Positions 1 to 6,440 of a DNA stretch of 10,199 bases are shown here, in pieces. The translations under genes and the position numbers were made by a program. Origin of the DNA: Eggerthellaceae bacterium. Lineage in GTDB: Bacteria; Actinomycetota; Coriobacteriia; Coriobacteriales; Eggerthellaceae. The notes under the pieces were generated by a model, which did no database searches, was not told the origin of the DNA, and was given only the letters and a program-made list of their open reading frames with translations. The stretch is from assembly GCA_017533165.1 (NCBI GenBank), contig JAFXIM010000128.1, positions 1 through 10,199 on the forward strand, given 5' to 3'. The first letter of the stretch is position 1. Each line of letters opens with the position of its first letter.

Positions 1-548
1 AGCTCGGGGTCGTTGATAATAGCCTCAAGGGCGCCCGGCATGTTTTTGTGTGCGCCGTAAACGCTGAAGTTTCTCAAGCCTGCCGCCTGAGCGCGCTTGA
101 TGACCATAGCGACCAAAGGCGTCGTAGTCTCAAAGCCCACGCCGACGAACACCACTTCACGATCGGGGTTTTCCTCGGCGATCTTCAGAGCGTCGAGCGG
201 CGAATACACAATGCGTACATCGCGGCCCGCAGCCTGCTCAGCCAGCAAGCTCGAAGAAGAACCCGGCACGCGAGTCATGTCGCCAAAGGTGGTGATGATC
301 ACCTCAGGTACGCGGGCGAGGGCAATAACCTTGTCGATGTCGTGGTTGGAAGTGACGCAAACGGGGCAGCCCGGACCCGATGCCAGACGAACTCCCTCGG
401 GCATAAGCGCACGGATGCCGTTGCGGGCGATGGCCACGGTGTGTGTTCCGCACACTTCCATAAGCGTGGCGTCCTCCGGGGCCAAAGCCTCTATGGAATC
501 GATCAATCCCTTGGCAAGACGCGGGTCTTTAAATGCTTTGAGGTCCAT
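1..548 (-). CDS. hypD: Hydrogenase maturation protein HypD (3' end cut by window edge)
   Basis: HypD is the iron-sulfur scaffold on which, together with HypC, the Fe(CN)2CO group of [NiFe]-hydrogenases is assembled in the cytoplasm. My translation of the minus strand gives 182 residues from an ATG at 546-548. It contains the family hallmarks: MEVCGTHT (Cys33, His36), SGPGCPVCVT (Cys61, Cys64) and GFETTTP near residue 150. These cysteines correspond to E. coli HypD Cys41, Cys69 and Cys72. The start is supported by GGAGG at 554-558, 5 nt upstream. HypD proteins are usually about 360-380 residues, so roughly half, including the C-terminal [4Fe-4S] cysteines, lies beyond the left edge. The gene follows hypC after 19 nt and is surely cotranscribed with it. 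No frameshift or missing key residue is visible in the part present. Confidence 0.96.
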   Translation of the reverse strand, partial: MDLKAFKDPRLAKGLIDSIEALAPEDATLMEVCGTHTVAIARNGIRALMPEGVRLASGPGCPVCVTSNHDIDKVIALARVPEVIITTFGDMTRVPGSSSSLLAEQAAGRDVRIVYSPLDALKIAEENPDREVVFVGVGFETTTPLVAMVIKRAQAAGLRNFSVYGAHKNMPGALEAIINDPE

Positions 549-567
549 GTTTACCTCCAAAGAGGGC

Positions 568-795
568 TTACAGATCAGCTAGGTCGGGGAACTGCCTGAT
601 AAGCTCAAGCGTCTCGTTAGCGTACTGCTCGTCAACGACCTGGATGGCAACACCAGCGTGAACGAGCACATAGCTTCCAACTTCCGCATCAGGCGTGAAG
701 TCCACGGAGATGGTGCGCGTAACTCCAAGAATGTCGACCGTTGCGAGGTTGCCCTCATTCATCTCAGTTATCTTTGCGGGAATGGCAAGGCACAT
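568..795 (-). CDS. hypC: Hydrogenase maturation chaperone HypC/HybG family
   Basis: This 75-residue protein is a complete HypC. The family binds HypD and the iron during assembly of the Fe(CN)2CO group and then hands the iron to the large-subunit precursor of [NiFe]-hydrogenase. It begins MCLAIPAKI; Cys2, exposed after removal of Met1, is the essential iron ligand, and His46 in VHAGVAIQ matches the conserved histidine of the family. The length is normal (70-95 residues). GGAGG at 803-807 sits 7 nt before the ATG and overlaps the end of hypF, which stops only 2 nt upstream, so translation of the two is probably coupled. hypD follows after 19 nt. The sequence does not show which hydrogenase it serves, since no structural hydrogenase gene lies in the window. 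Confidence 0.96.
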   Translation of the reverse strand: MCLAIPAKITEMNEGNLATVDILGVTRTISVDFTPDAEVGSYVLVHAGVAIQVVDEQYANETLELIRQFPDLADL

Positions 796-797
796 GC

Positions 798-3245
798 TTA
801 GGCCTCCTTCTCCTCATTCTGTTCGTTGAGCGCCCATGCTATCACAGCCTGGCCGAGAGAAACCGATCCGTCGTTAGGTGGCAGATCGCGATTGATGGCT
901 GCCGTGAAACCAGCCTGCGTCAGGACAGACAGGGCGTGTTCTACCAGATAGCGGTTCATGAACACTCCGCCGGATAGCACCACCGTGTCAAGTCCGTACA
1001 GAGCGCGAGCCAGCTCAGCCACCACTACGATAGCGTCCACGAATGCATTGTGGAATCTGCGGGCTATCACAGATGCATCCACACCTGCAGACATATCGTC
1101 GAGCAGGGCGGCGAAGGTAGGAGCCGCGTCGAGCAACAGGACCGAGGTGTCCCGAGCCGTGCTGTTTTCGGAGGCCACGTTTTTCGTCACCGCAATGGCG
1201 TAACGCTCTCGGGCTCCGTCGTCGTACAAGCCAACCGAGCTCCCCTCCCTTTGCGTGATGGCAGCTTCAAGCAAGCTTGCGCCTTCGCCCTCGTAACGGG
1301 GCTGCTCGCAAATGCCCAAAATCGCACTTGCAGCATCGAACAATCGACCCACTGAAGAAGTCTGCGGTGTATTGAGCCCGCGTTCGATCATCTGCTCGCA
1401 CATCTCAGCCTGAGGACCGAGCTTTTCGAGCACGCCCGCTGCGGCCGGATGCTCCAGCAAATCGAAGTTCCACAGAACGCCGTAAGCCATGCGCAGGGGA
1501 TTCTTGATAGCCGCAGCTCCGCCCGGCATGGGCACGTAGGCAAAGTTAGCGAAGCGCTCGAAAGCGGTCAGGTTGGCAAGGAGAACCTCGCCGCCCCAGA
1601 TGGCGCCATCGACGCCGAAGCCCGTCCCGTCGAAGGCAATGCCCACCACTGCTTCGGTCAGGCCATGCTCAGCCATAACGGAGGCAACATGAGCATGGTG
1701 ATGCTGAATATCCGCTCTTACAAGGTCTTGCTCTCGGGCCCACTTAGAAGAAAGGTATTCGGGGTGCATATCGCAGGCAAGGAGCGCCGGTTCCACCTCG
1801 AAAAGCTCGCCAAAACGCTTACGCGCGGCAAGCCAGGCATCATAGGTCTCGGCGTTTTCCATATCACCTATGTGCTGGGAAACGAAAGCTTCTTTTCCGC
1901 GGAGGAAGGTAAAGGTGTTTTTCTGCTCAGGTCCGGCGGCGAACACGGTCAGCTCCGAATCCGCAGGACCGACTTTCAGCTCAAGGGGTGCAGGCGCAAA
2001 ACCGCGAGCTCGGCGGATGAACTGCACGGCTTTCTCGTTTCCTCCCAGCTCAATCACGCGCACGACAGAATCGTCGAAACGGGTGAGCACCGCACGATTG
2101 TTTCCGAGGAAGGCATCGGCTACGCCAGCGAGCAACTGGTACGCATCGGCGTCGTTCATGGCGATGGGATCGTCGTGCAGGTTGCCAGAGGTCATTACCA
2201 ACATGGCAGGCATGCCCGGTACGCGAGGCTCACCGAGTTTCGCAAACTCGGCGAGCAGAAGGTGCTGAACGGGGGTACAGGGAAGCATGACTCCCAGCTC
2301 GCTCAGACCATCGGCCAGACCGGGAACAAAACATGCCTCCGGGCGCTTGCGCAAAAGCACGATGGGCCGCTGCGGGGATGCGAGGGTTTTCTTTTCAACA
2401 GGGCAGACGAAGCAGAGCTCTTCTGCCTCCTCGACGCTCGCCATCATAACCGCGAAAGCCTTGCCCTCACGGCGCTTGCGTGCACGCAGGCGAGCAACCG
2501 CATCGACGTTGTTGGCATCGCAGACCAGATGATAGCCGCCAAGGCCCTTGACGGCCAAGATCCTTCCATCGGCAAGCATAGCCGCCGCGCGCGCGATAAT
2601 AGCATCGCTCGAAACCCTATCCCCGCCCCACTCTACGGCGGATACGTCAAGCCTGCCGTCCGGTTCGGGTATCAGGAAGTTGATAGCAGGCCCACACTCA
2701 AAGCAAGCGTCGGGCTGGGCGTGGAAGCGACGATCGACCGGATCCGCATACTCGGCGCTGCAGCGCGGACACATCTCGAACTCGCGCATGGAGGTATTGG
2801 CTCGGTCGTAAGGAAGCCTCTCGATAATGGTGAAGCGCGGGCCACAGTTCGTGCAGTTGATGAAGGGGTAGCGGAACCGGCGATCGTTGGGATTGTTCAT
2901 TTCAGCAAGGCAATCATCGCAGGTAGCAAGATCAGGCGACACGAGCGTGGTCTTTTCCACCTTCGCCTCATCGGAAAAGCGAATCTCGAAGGACTCAAAG
3001 CCCTCGAGCGGCACTTCCTTTAGATCGATCTCACTGACCTGAGCTGCCGAAGGTGCGTTCTCGGACAGCTCGATCACAAACTCATCGAGGAGCTTGCCCT
3101 CACCTTCCGCATGAATGCTCACGCCATCGGCGGCGTTGAGAACCCAGCCGTTTATCAGGTATTTCTTTGCCATACGATAGACAAAGGGGCGGAAACCCAC
3201 CCCTTGCACTATGCCTGACACATGTATGTTAAGCGCTTCTATCAT
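798..3245 (-). CDS. hypF: Carbamoyltransferase HypF (hydrogenase maturation)
   Basis: HypF converts carbamoyl phosphate and ATP into carbamoyl-adenylate and transfers the carbamoyl group to the C-terminal cysteine of HypE, the source of the cyanide ligands of [NiFe]-hydrogenases. The 815-residue product has all four family parts: an acylphosphatase-like domain (about 3-90, GIVQGVGFRPF), two paired zinc-finger motifs (Cys109 to Cys184, spacing C-X2-C-X18-C-X2-C-X24-C-X2-C-X18-C-X2-C), a YrdC-like domain (about 215-400, KGLGGYHLVCDA at 233-244), and a Kae1-like domain (about 430-805) with HHHAH at 515-519, FDGTGFG at 538-544 and LSGGVFMNR near 760. I chose the ATG at 3243-3245 because GAGGGG (3253-3258) lies 7 nt upstream; a TTG at 3270-3272 would add nine residues but has no comparable site. 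The start overlaps the upstream pgi by 17 nt. The length is near the upper end for the family and the reading frame is intact. Confidence 0.96.
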   Translation of the reverse strand: MIEALNIHVSGIVQGVGFRPFVYRMAKKYLINGWVLNAADGVSIHAEGEGKLLDEFVIELSENAPSAAQVSEIDLKEVPLEGFESFEIRFSDEAKVEKTTLVSPDLATCDDCLAEMNNPNDRRFRYPFINCTNCGPRFTIIERLPYDRANTSMREFEMCPRCSAEYADPVDRRFHAQPDACFECGPAINFLIPEPDGRLDVSAVEWGGDRVSSDAIIARAAAMLADGRILAVKGLGGYHLVCDANNVDAVARLRARKRREGKAFAVMMASVEEAEELCFVCPVEKKTLASPQRPIVLLRKRPEACFVPGLADGLSELGVMLPCTPVQHLLLAEFAKLGEPRVPGMPAMLVMTSGNLHDDPIAMNDADAYQLLAGVADAFLGNNRAVLTRFDDSVVRVIELGGNEKAVQFIRRARGFAPAPLELKVGPADSELTVFAAGPEQKNTFTFLRGKEAFVSQHIGDMENAETYDAWLAARKRFGELFEVEPALLACDMHPEYLSSKWAREQDLVRADIQHHHAHVASVMAEHGLTEAVVGIAFDGTGFGVDGAIWGGEVLLANLTAFERFANFAYVPMPGGAAAIKNPLRMAYGVLWNFDLLEHPAAAGVLEKLGPQAEMCEQMIERGLNTPQTSSVGRLFDAASAILGICEQPRYEGEGASLLEAAITQREGSSVGLYDDGARERYAIAVTKNVASENSTARDTSVLLLDAAPTFAALLDDMSAGVDASVIARRFHNAFVDAIVVVAELARALYGLDTVVLSGGVFMNRYLVEHALSVLTQAGFTAAINRDLPPNDGSVSLGQAVIAWALNEQNEEKEA

Positions 3246-4977
3246 CAAGTGACCCCTCGATAACACGGTCAACCATAACCTCGGCGATGGTATCCTCGAT
3301 CACCTTGGCGAGCATCCTCAGCGTGACGCCCGAATTATCAGGAAGGTGAAGGTGCAGGACGCGGCGACCGCGCTGGGAAAGCGTGAGCATGTCGCCTACA
3401 GCCTGAGCCTTCGCGAGGGAACCTAGAGACTCAGCGCCTTCGGAAAGCGGAATGTCCTTGAGCTCGTCAGCGGACAGGATAAGGAACACGCCGCAGTTGG
3501 GACCGCCTTTGTGGAGCTGGCCGGTGGAGTGGAGGTAGCGCGGACCGACCTCCAAGCAAGAAACCACCCCGAAAGACTCGGCGACATCGTGGCGGATGCG
3601 CTCGAGGGCCTCGCGTCTGCCCTCGCCCGTGAAGGGGAGGAATACGTTGAAGGCGAAGAAGTCTCCGTACTCGATGCTGGAAAGAAGGTTATAGAGCGCG
3701 GTGCGCACATCGGCCGCCGCGCCGAGAGCGGGTGAAACCATGCCTTCGCAAGAGCCCATGTGGACCTCGTCGATGAAGTCCTCCACGAAATCAGGCTCGG
3801 GCTGGCCATCGCGCAGGATGTCGAGCACGACCGCCTTGGCGGAAGCCACGTCGGGCTGGTCAAAGGGGCAAACCTCCATAAGGTAGCCGCACATGGCGAT
3901 GGCGTACTCCCACATGACGAAGTGCTCGGCGAGCTCTTCGACGCTTTCAATGCGGTAGTTCTGCCTCGGGATGGCGGGGTCGACGTAAGCCAAGCTCATC
4001 TCGAAGTTGCGCAGCTCGTCCCAAAGGTCGGTCTTGGTCTGGTACATGATGACCGAACGATCACCTGGATCCTCGGTGAGCAGCAGCGAATCAATCTCAA
4101 TGTTGGGAAGAATGCCCTGGCCGTGCTTGCCGAGGCTTTCCGCGACCAGCTGCTCGATCCACAGGCCGAGCACGCGCCCGCGCTTGGGCGTGAGAAGGCT
4201 GAACTTGTTGCGTCCGAGGAGGTAGTTGTCGTACAGGAAAGCCGCCAAGTTGATGGCCGGGTTGTCGATGGCGTCTTCACTGCAACGACGCTCGGCCTCC
4301 TTGGCATGCGCGAGGAAGGAGTCGATGTCGATACCGGCGAGAGCCGCGGGCAGAAGGCCGAACACGGACAGCGCCGAGAAACGGCCGCCAACCGTGGGCT
4401 CGCCCGAGAACACCGCACGCCAGCCCTCGGCCTTGGCCTGTGCCTCAAGGGCGGTACCCGGGTCGGTGATTGCAACCAGATGCTTGCACACCTCTTCCTC
4501 GCCCAGAACCTCTGCGAAGCGGGGGCGCAGGGCCTGGAGGATCATACGGGGCTCGATGGTGCCGCCCGACTTGGAGGCGATGATGACGAGCGTGGTGGCC
4601 GGATCGGAGGATGCGAGCATCTCGCGCACGCGCACCGGGGAGTCAGAGTCAAGCGTCTTGAACTGCACGCGGTTCGAATCGATCTTGTTGTACTTGGTGA
4701 TGGTCATGGGCGCCTGGGTGGAGCCGCCTTGTCCGACGAGCACGACGGTCGTGATGCCTTCGTCAACAACTTCGTCGGCGAAGGCCTTGACGGTCTCGAC
4801 GTCACACTGCGGACGAGACGCAAGATCAGCCCAGCCCATGAAGGATTCGGCGCACTCACGCGCCTCATCGCTGAAGTCGTAGAGAGTTGCGTCCTTGGCG
4901 TGAACGCGGCTGGCTACGCACTCTTTCACAAGCCTCTTGGCAGAGGGGTAAAGCTTTTCCATGTCAGCTGAGATCAC
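3229..4977 (-). CDS. pgi: Glucose-6-phosphate isomerase, transaldolase/PGI-fusion type, stand-alone
   Basis: The predicted role is interconversion of glucose 6-phosphate and fructose 6-phosphate in glycolysis and gluconeogenesis. The 582-residue product has the two sugar-isomerase (SIS) folds of the PGI family: GQGGST at 82-87, SKSGGT at 135-140, GGRFSALS at 197-204, AESLGKHGQG at 279-288 and RYLHSTGQLHKGGPN at 480-494. The last motif, with its His and Lys, resembles the PGI half of bifunctional transaldolase/PGI proteins rather than E. coli Pgi, but no transaldolase domain precedes it. The GTG at 4975-4977 is preferred because AGAAAGGGAT (4981-4990) lies 4 nt upstream; an in-frame TTG at 5058 would add 27 residues without PGI character, and the ATG at 4960-4962 has no close ribosome-binding site. 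The 3' end overlaps hypF by 17 nt with no terminator, so this is the first gene of a pgi-hypFCD unit. Substrate is inferred from family. Confidence 0.88.
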   Translation of the reverse strand: MISADMEKLYPSAKRLVKECVASRVHAKDATLYDFSDEARECAESFMGWADLASRPQCDVETVKAFADEVVDEGITTVVLVGQGGSTQAPMTITKYNKIDSNRVQFKTLDSDSPVRVREMLASSDPATTLVIIASKSGGTIEPRMILQALRPRFAEVLGEEEVCKHLVAITDPGTALEAQAKAEGWRAVFSGEPTVGGRFSALSVFGLLPAALAGIDIDSFLAHAKEAERRCSEDAIDNPAINLAAFLYDNYLLGRNKFSLLTPKRGRVLGLWIEQLVAESLGKHGQGILPNIEIDSLLLTEDPGDRSVIMYQTKTDLWDELRNFEMSLAYVDPAIPRQNYRIESVEELAEHFVMWEYAIAMCGYLMEVCPFDQPDVASAKAVVLDILRDGQPEPDFVEDFIDEVHMGSCEGMVSPALGAAADVRTALYNLLSSIEYGDFFAFNVFLPFTGEGRREALERIRHDVAESFGVVSCLEVGPRYLHSTGQLHKGGPNCGVFLILSADELKDIPLSEGAESLGSLAKAQAVGDMLTLSQRGRRVLHLHLPDNSGVTLRMLAKVIEDTIAEVMVDRVIEGSLDDRSA

Positions 4978-4980
4978 GAG

Positions 4981-4990
4981 ATCCCTTTCT
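4981..4990 (-). promoter_or_regulatory. Ribosome-binding site deciding the pgi start
   Basis: On the minus strand AGAAAGGGAT precedes the GTG at 4975-4977 by 4 nt (purine core AAAGGGA by 6 nt). It selects that GTG over the ATG 15 nt further in and over the TTG at 5058, giving a 582-residue protein. Confidence 0.6.
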
Positions 4991-5043
4991 GTTCGCTTGA
5001 CGGGCGACTGAGGCGCCGCCTTCCCTATCGCACCCCGCAGCGT

Positions 5044-5060
5044 GCTTGATACTACCAAGC
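5044..5060. repeat. Short inverted repeat in the pgi leader
   Basis: GCTTG (5044-5048) and CAAGC (5056-5060) form a perfect 5-bp inverted repeat around a 7-nt centre. The centre reads TAGTAT on the minus strand and is preceded by TGG, resembling an extended -10 element. It could be an operator over an alternative pgi promoter, or chance: a 5-bp arm is short. Confidence 0.25.
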
Positions 5061-5113
5061 AACGAGCTCTATGGACGCACGAAAACCATCCCTAGCGGGC
5101 TGAATTCTCAACC

Positions 5114-5122
5114 ATTCTAGCA
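5114..5122 (-). promoter_or_regulatory. Candidate extended -10 promoter for pgi-hypFCD
   Basis: On the minus strand the sequence TGCTAGAAT lies here, an extended -10 motif (TGn followed by TAGAAT at 5114-5119). A -35 match is poor; TTAGTG (5138-5143) is the nearest candidate with an 18-nt spacer. Transcription would begin near 5107 and leave a leader of about 130 nt before the GTG of pgi. A second -10-like TAGTAT lies at 5049-5054. No other promoter-like site was found before pgi, and hypF, hypC and hypD have no room for their own. Confidence 0.35.
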
Positions 5123-5200
5123 AAGCCAAGCTCACAGCACTAATTCTCGGACACGATGTGGCGGTATTGTGGAACGAAGCGCAAGCCGAAATGGGCCCAA

Positions 5201-5226
5201 TATAAAAGAAGCGGCCATACGGCCGC
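5201..5226 (-). terminator. Rho-independent terminator of the LytTR regulator gene
   Basis: Read on the minus strand, a perfect 6-bp GC stem (GCGGCC at 5221-5226, tetraloop GTAT, GGCCGC at 5211-5216) is followed by the T-rich tail TTCTTTTATA. It begins 25 nt after the stop codon of the regulator, and separates that gene from the pgi-hyp unit. Confidence 0.8.
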
Positions 5227-5251
5227 CTCCCTTGCAGATATGCTTTGCGCC

Positions 5252-5965
5252 TTACAGGCCGAGGGCCTTCTTGAGCGCAGAAACGCGACGACGCGAAACC
5301 GGGATCTTCTCCTCTACGCCGTTGAGCGTAAGAAGCAGGGTACCGCCGGAAACGGACTCGATCTCCTCAACCATGGAGAGGTTAACCAGATAGCCGCGGT
5401 GCACACGGAAGAACCCATGGCCGTCGAGGCGCTTCTCGAGCTGAGCCAAGCTCACGGTGGAGAAGTAACGGTCAACATCAGTCTGAAGATACGCATAATC
5501 ATCGCGAGCCATGACGAAGCGGATCTTGTCGATACCGATGAGGATCTTCTTACCGCCCTTTTCAACGGGGATGCGCTCGGACTTCTGCGCTTGCATGTGA
5601 AGAGCAACCTGCTCGCGGACACGAGCAATTGCCTGAGCGAGGCGCTCGGTCTCAACAGGCTTAACCAGATAGTCGATTGCGTTCACCTTGAACGCGTCGA
5701 GAGCATGTTCGCTGTAAGCCGTGACGAACACAACAGCCGGGGGGAACTTAAGATGCTGCAGAGCTTCGGCAAGCTGCAGGCCGGTAGCCTCGGGCATGTT
5801 AACGTCAAGGAACATGACGTCACACGGATATTCCTTCAGCTTTTCAATAGCCTCACGAACGCTTGCCGCCTCAGCAACGACATCTACTTGCCCAATCTCA
5901 TCCAACAGAAACCGGAGCTCGGAGCGCGCAGGAGCCTCGTCGTCAACGATGATCGCCTTAAGCAC
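5252..5965 (-). CDS. LytTR-family DNA-binding response regulator
   Basis: This 237-residue protein is a two-domain response regulator of the AlgR/AgrA/LytR family. The receiver domain (about 1-118) has the acidic pair Asp8-Asp9, phosphoacceptor Asp54 in FLDVNMPE, Thr82 in VFVTAYSEHA and Lys102 in DYLVKPVE. The LytTR DNA-binding domain (about 131-237) has the typical FFRVHRGYLVNL at 185-196. The start is GTG at 5963-5965, with GGAGG (5971-5975) 5 nt upstream; an in-frame TTG six codons earlier would place this ribosome-binding site inside the gene. It has a promoter and terminator of its own, and no histidine kinase is adjacent, so its partner and regulon cannot be read from this window. Known relatives control exopolysaccharide, bacteriocin, virulence or murein hydrolase genes; none is implied here. 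The regulator is divergent from tRNA-Leu. Confidence 0.93.
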   Translation of the reverse strand: MLKAIIVDDEAPARSELRFLLDEIGQVDVVAEAASVREAIEKLKEYPCDVMFLDVNMPEATGLQLAEALQHLKFPPAVVFVTAYSEHALDAFKVNAIDYLVKPVETERLAQAIARVREQVALHMQAQKSERIPVEKGGKKILIGIDKIRFVMARDDYAYLQTDVDRYFSTVSLAQLEKRLDGHGFFRVHRGYLVNLSMVEEIESVSGGTLLLTLNGVEEKIPVSRRRVSALKKALGL

Positions 5966-5970
5966 TTTTA

Positions 5971-5975
5971 CCTCC
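5971..5975 (-). promoter_or_regulatory. Ribosome-binding site deciding the regulator start
   Basis: A perfect GGAGG on the minus strand lies 5 nt before the GTG at 5963-5965. It fixes that codon as the start, giving VLKAIIVDDE as the coded N-terminus with Val1 read as Met. Confidence 0.85.
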
Positions 5976-6006
5976 AAACCCAATACTAGAATTTTTGCAT
6001 CAAAGT

Positions 6007-6036
6007 ATTATATACCACGTTGAGGACAATGACCAA
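6007..6036 (-). promoter_or_regulatory. Promoter of the LytTR regulator gene
   Basis: On the minus strand a perfect -10 hexamer TATAAT (6007-6012) is preceded by an 18-nt spacer and TTGGTC (6031-6036) as a weak -35 (matches the TTG of TTGACA). Transcription would start near 6000, giving a leader of about 35 nt that carries the GGAGG site. Confidence 0.6.
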
Positions 6037-6242
6037 ATTAGAACGAAGAAATATCAGGTGAAAAGGCTTGATTTTTGCTTTGTTTTCTACCACTCGCAAG
6101 CGTTTTGCGCCCTTTTATGTTGCATTTCCTACCGTTCACCTTCGCTTGTTTTTAACCCAAGCTTTCCTTGCGCAGCACCTACAGATGCATAAGCACCGAC
6201 GATCGAAGCTGACAGCATAACTTGAGCATACCAAGCTTCCCC
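6037..6242. other. Non-coding AT-richer spacer between divergent promoters
   Basis: The gap between the regulator and tRNA-Leu is 316 nt (5966-6281). Apart from the promoters at its two ends I find no gene in it. The base composition is clearly richer in A and T than the flanking genes, with several runs of T on the plus strand. A plus-strand reading frame at 5995-6192 has no ribosome-binding site and low-complexity, cysteine- and serine-rich product without recognisable features. A weak inverted repeat CGCAA/TTGCG lies at 6095-6109. No tandem repeats or convincing small-RNA gene were seen. Confidence 0.5.
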
Positions 6243-6271
6243 TCGACTCCCCATTTGCTATGCGCTATAAT
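6243..6271 (+). promoter_or_regulatory. Promoter of tRNA-Leu
   Basis: TCGACT (6243-6248, four of six matches to TTGACA) and a perfect TATAAT (6266-6271) are separated by 17 nt. Transcription would start near 6278, only a few bases before the mature 5' end of the tRNA at 6282, a common arrangement for single tRNA genes. Confidence 0.75.
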
Positions 6272-6281
6272 TCCTCTTTGC

Positions 6282-6365
6282 GCCCGAGTGACGGAATGGC
6301 AGACGTGACGGTCTCAAAAACCGTTGTGGAAACACGTGTGGGTTCGAATCCCACCTCGGGTACCA
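6282..6365 (+). tRNA. tRNA-Leu, anticodon CAA
   Basis: The sequence folds into a class II tRNA. The acceptor stem is GCCCGAG/CTCGGGT (six Watson-Crick pairs plus a terminal G-U). The anticodon stem ACGGT/ACCGT encloses loop CTCAAAA, with anticodon CAA at 6315-6317, which reads UUG leucine codons. A long variable arm with GTG/CAC stem (6326-6335) is typical of leucine tRNAs. The T arm GTGGG-TTCGAAT-CCCAC is at 6338-6354. Discriminator A (6362) and CCA (6363-6365) are encoded. It is the only plus-strand gene in the window and has its own promoter and terminator. No flanking direct repeat or integrase suggests use as an attachment site. Confidence 0.97.
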
Positions 6366-6376
6366 CCTGATACCTA

Positions 6377-6418
6377 AAGAGCCTCAGACCTTCGATGGCC
6401 TGAGGCTCTTTTCTTTTC
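6377..6418 (+). terminator. Terminator of tRNA-Leu, probably shared with gyrA
   Basis: An 11-bp perfect stem, AAGAGCCTCAG (6377-6387) and CTGAGGCTCTT (6400-6410), with a 12-nt loop is followed on the plus strand by a T-rich tail (TTTTCTTTT, 6409-6417). It starts 12 nt after the CCA end. Read on the minus strand it lies 23 nt beyond the gyrA stop; there the T tract is weak (CTCTTTAGG). No other hairpin lies between gyrA and the tRNA, so a bidirectional role is likely. Confidence 0.85.
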
Positions 6419-6440
6419 CTCTTATATGATGCAGATCAGC

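Noticed and set aside
1449..3023. Long plus-strand open frame (524 codons) antisense to hypF
   Set aside because: It lies fully opposite hypF, whose product has every family motif. Its translation has no recognisable domain and it lacks a convincing ribosome-binding site; long antisense frames are common opposite GC-biased codons.
3760..4971. Long plus-strand open frame (403 codons) antisense to pgi
   Set aside because: It is a shadow of pgi codon bias, with no family resemblance and no independent promoter or start signal.
6099..6139. Possible LytTR-type direct repeats upstream of the regulator
   Set aside because: GTT-centred matches at about 6102, 6119 and 6134 are imperfect and spaced 17 and 15 nt, not the regular one-to-two-turn spacing expected for LytTR half-sites.
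5995..6192. Possible 65-residue small protein between regulator and tRNA
   Set aside because: There is no Shine-Dalgarno sequence before its start, it overlaps the regulator promoter, and the product looks like random translation of AT-rich DNA.
6282..6365. tRNA-Leu as an integration site for a mobile element
   Set aside because: There is no integrase gene, no repeat of the tRNA 3' end and no foreign-looking gene cargo nearby; housekeeping genes flank it on both sides.
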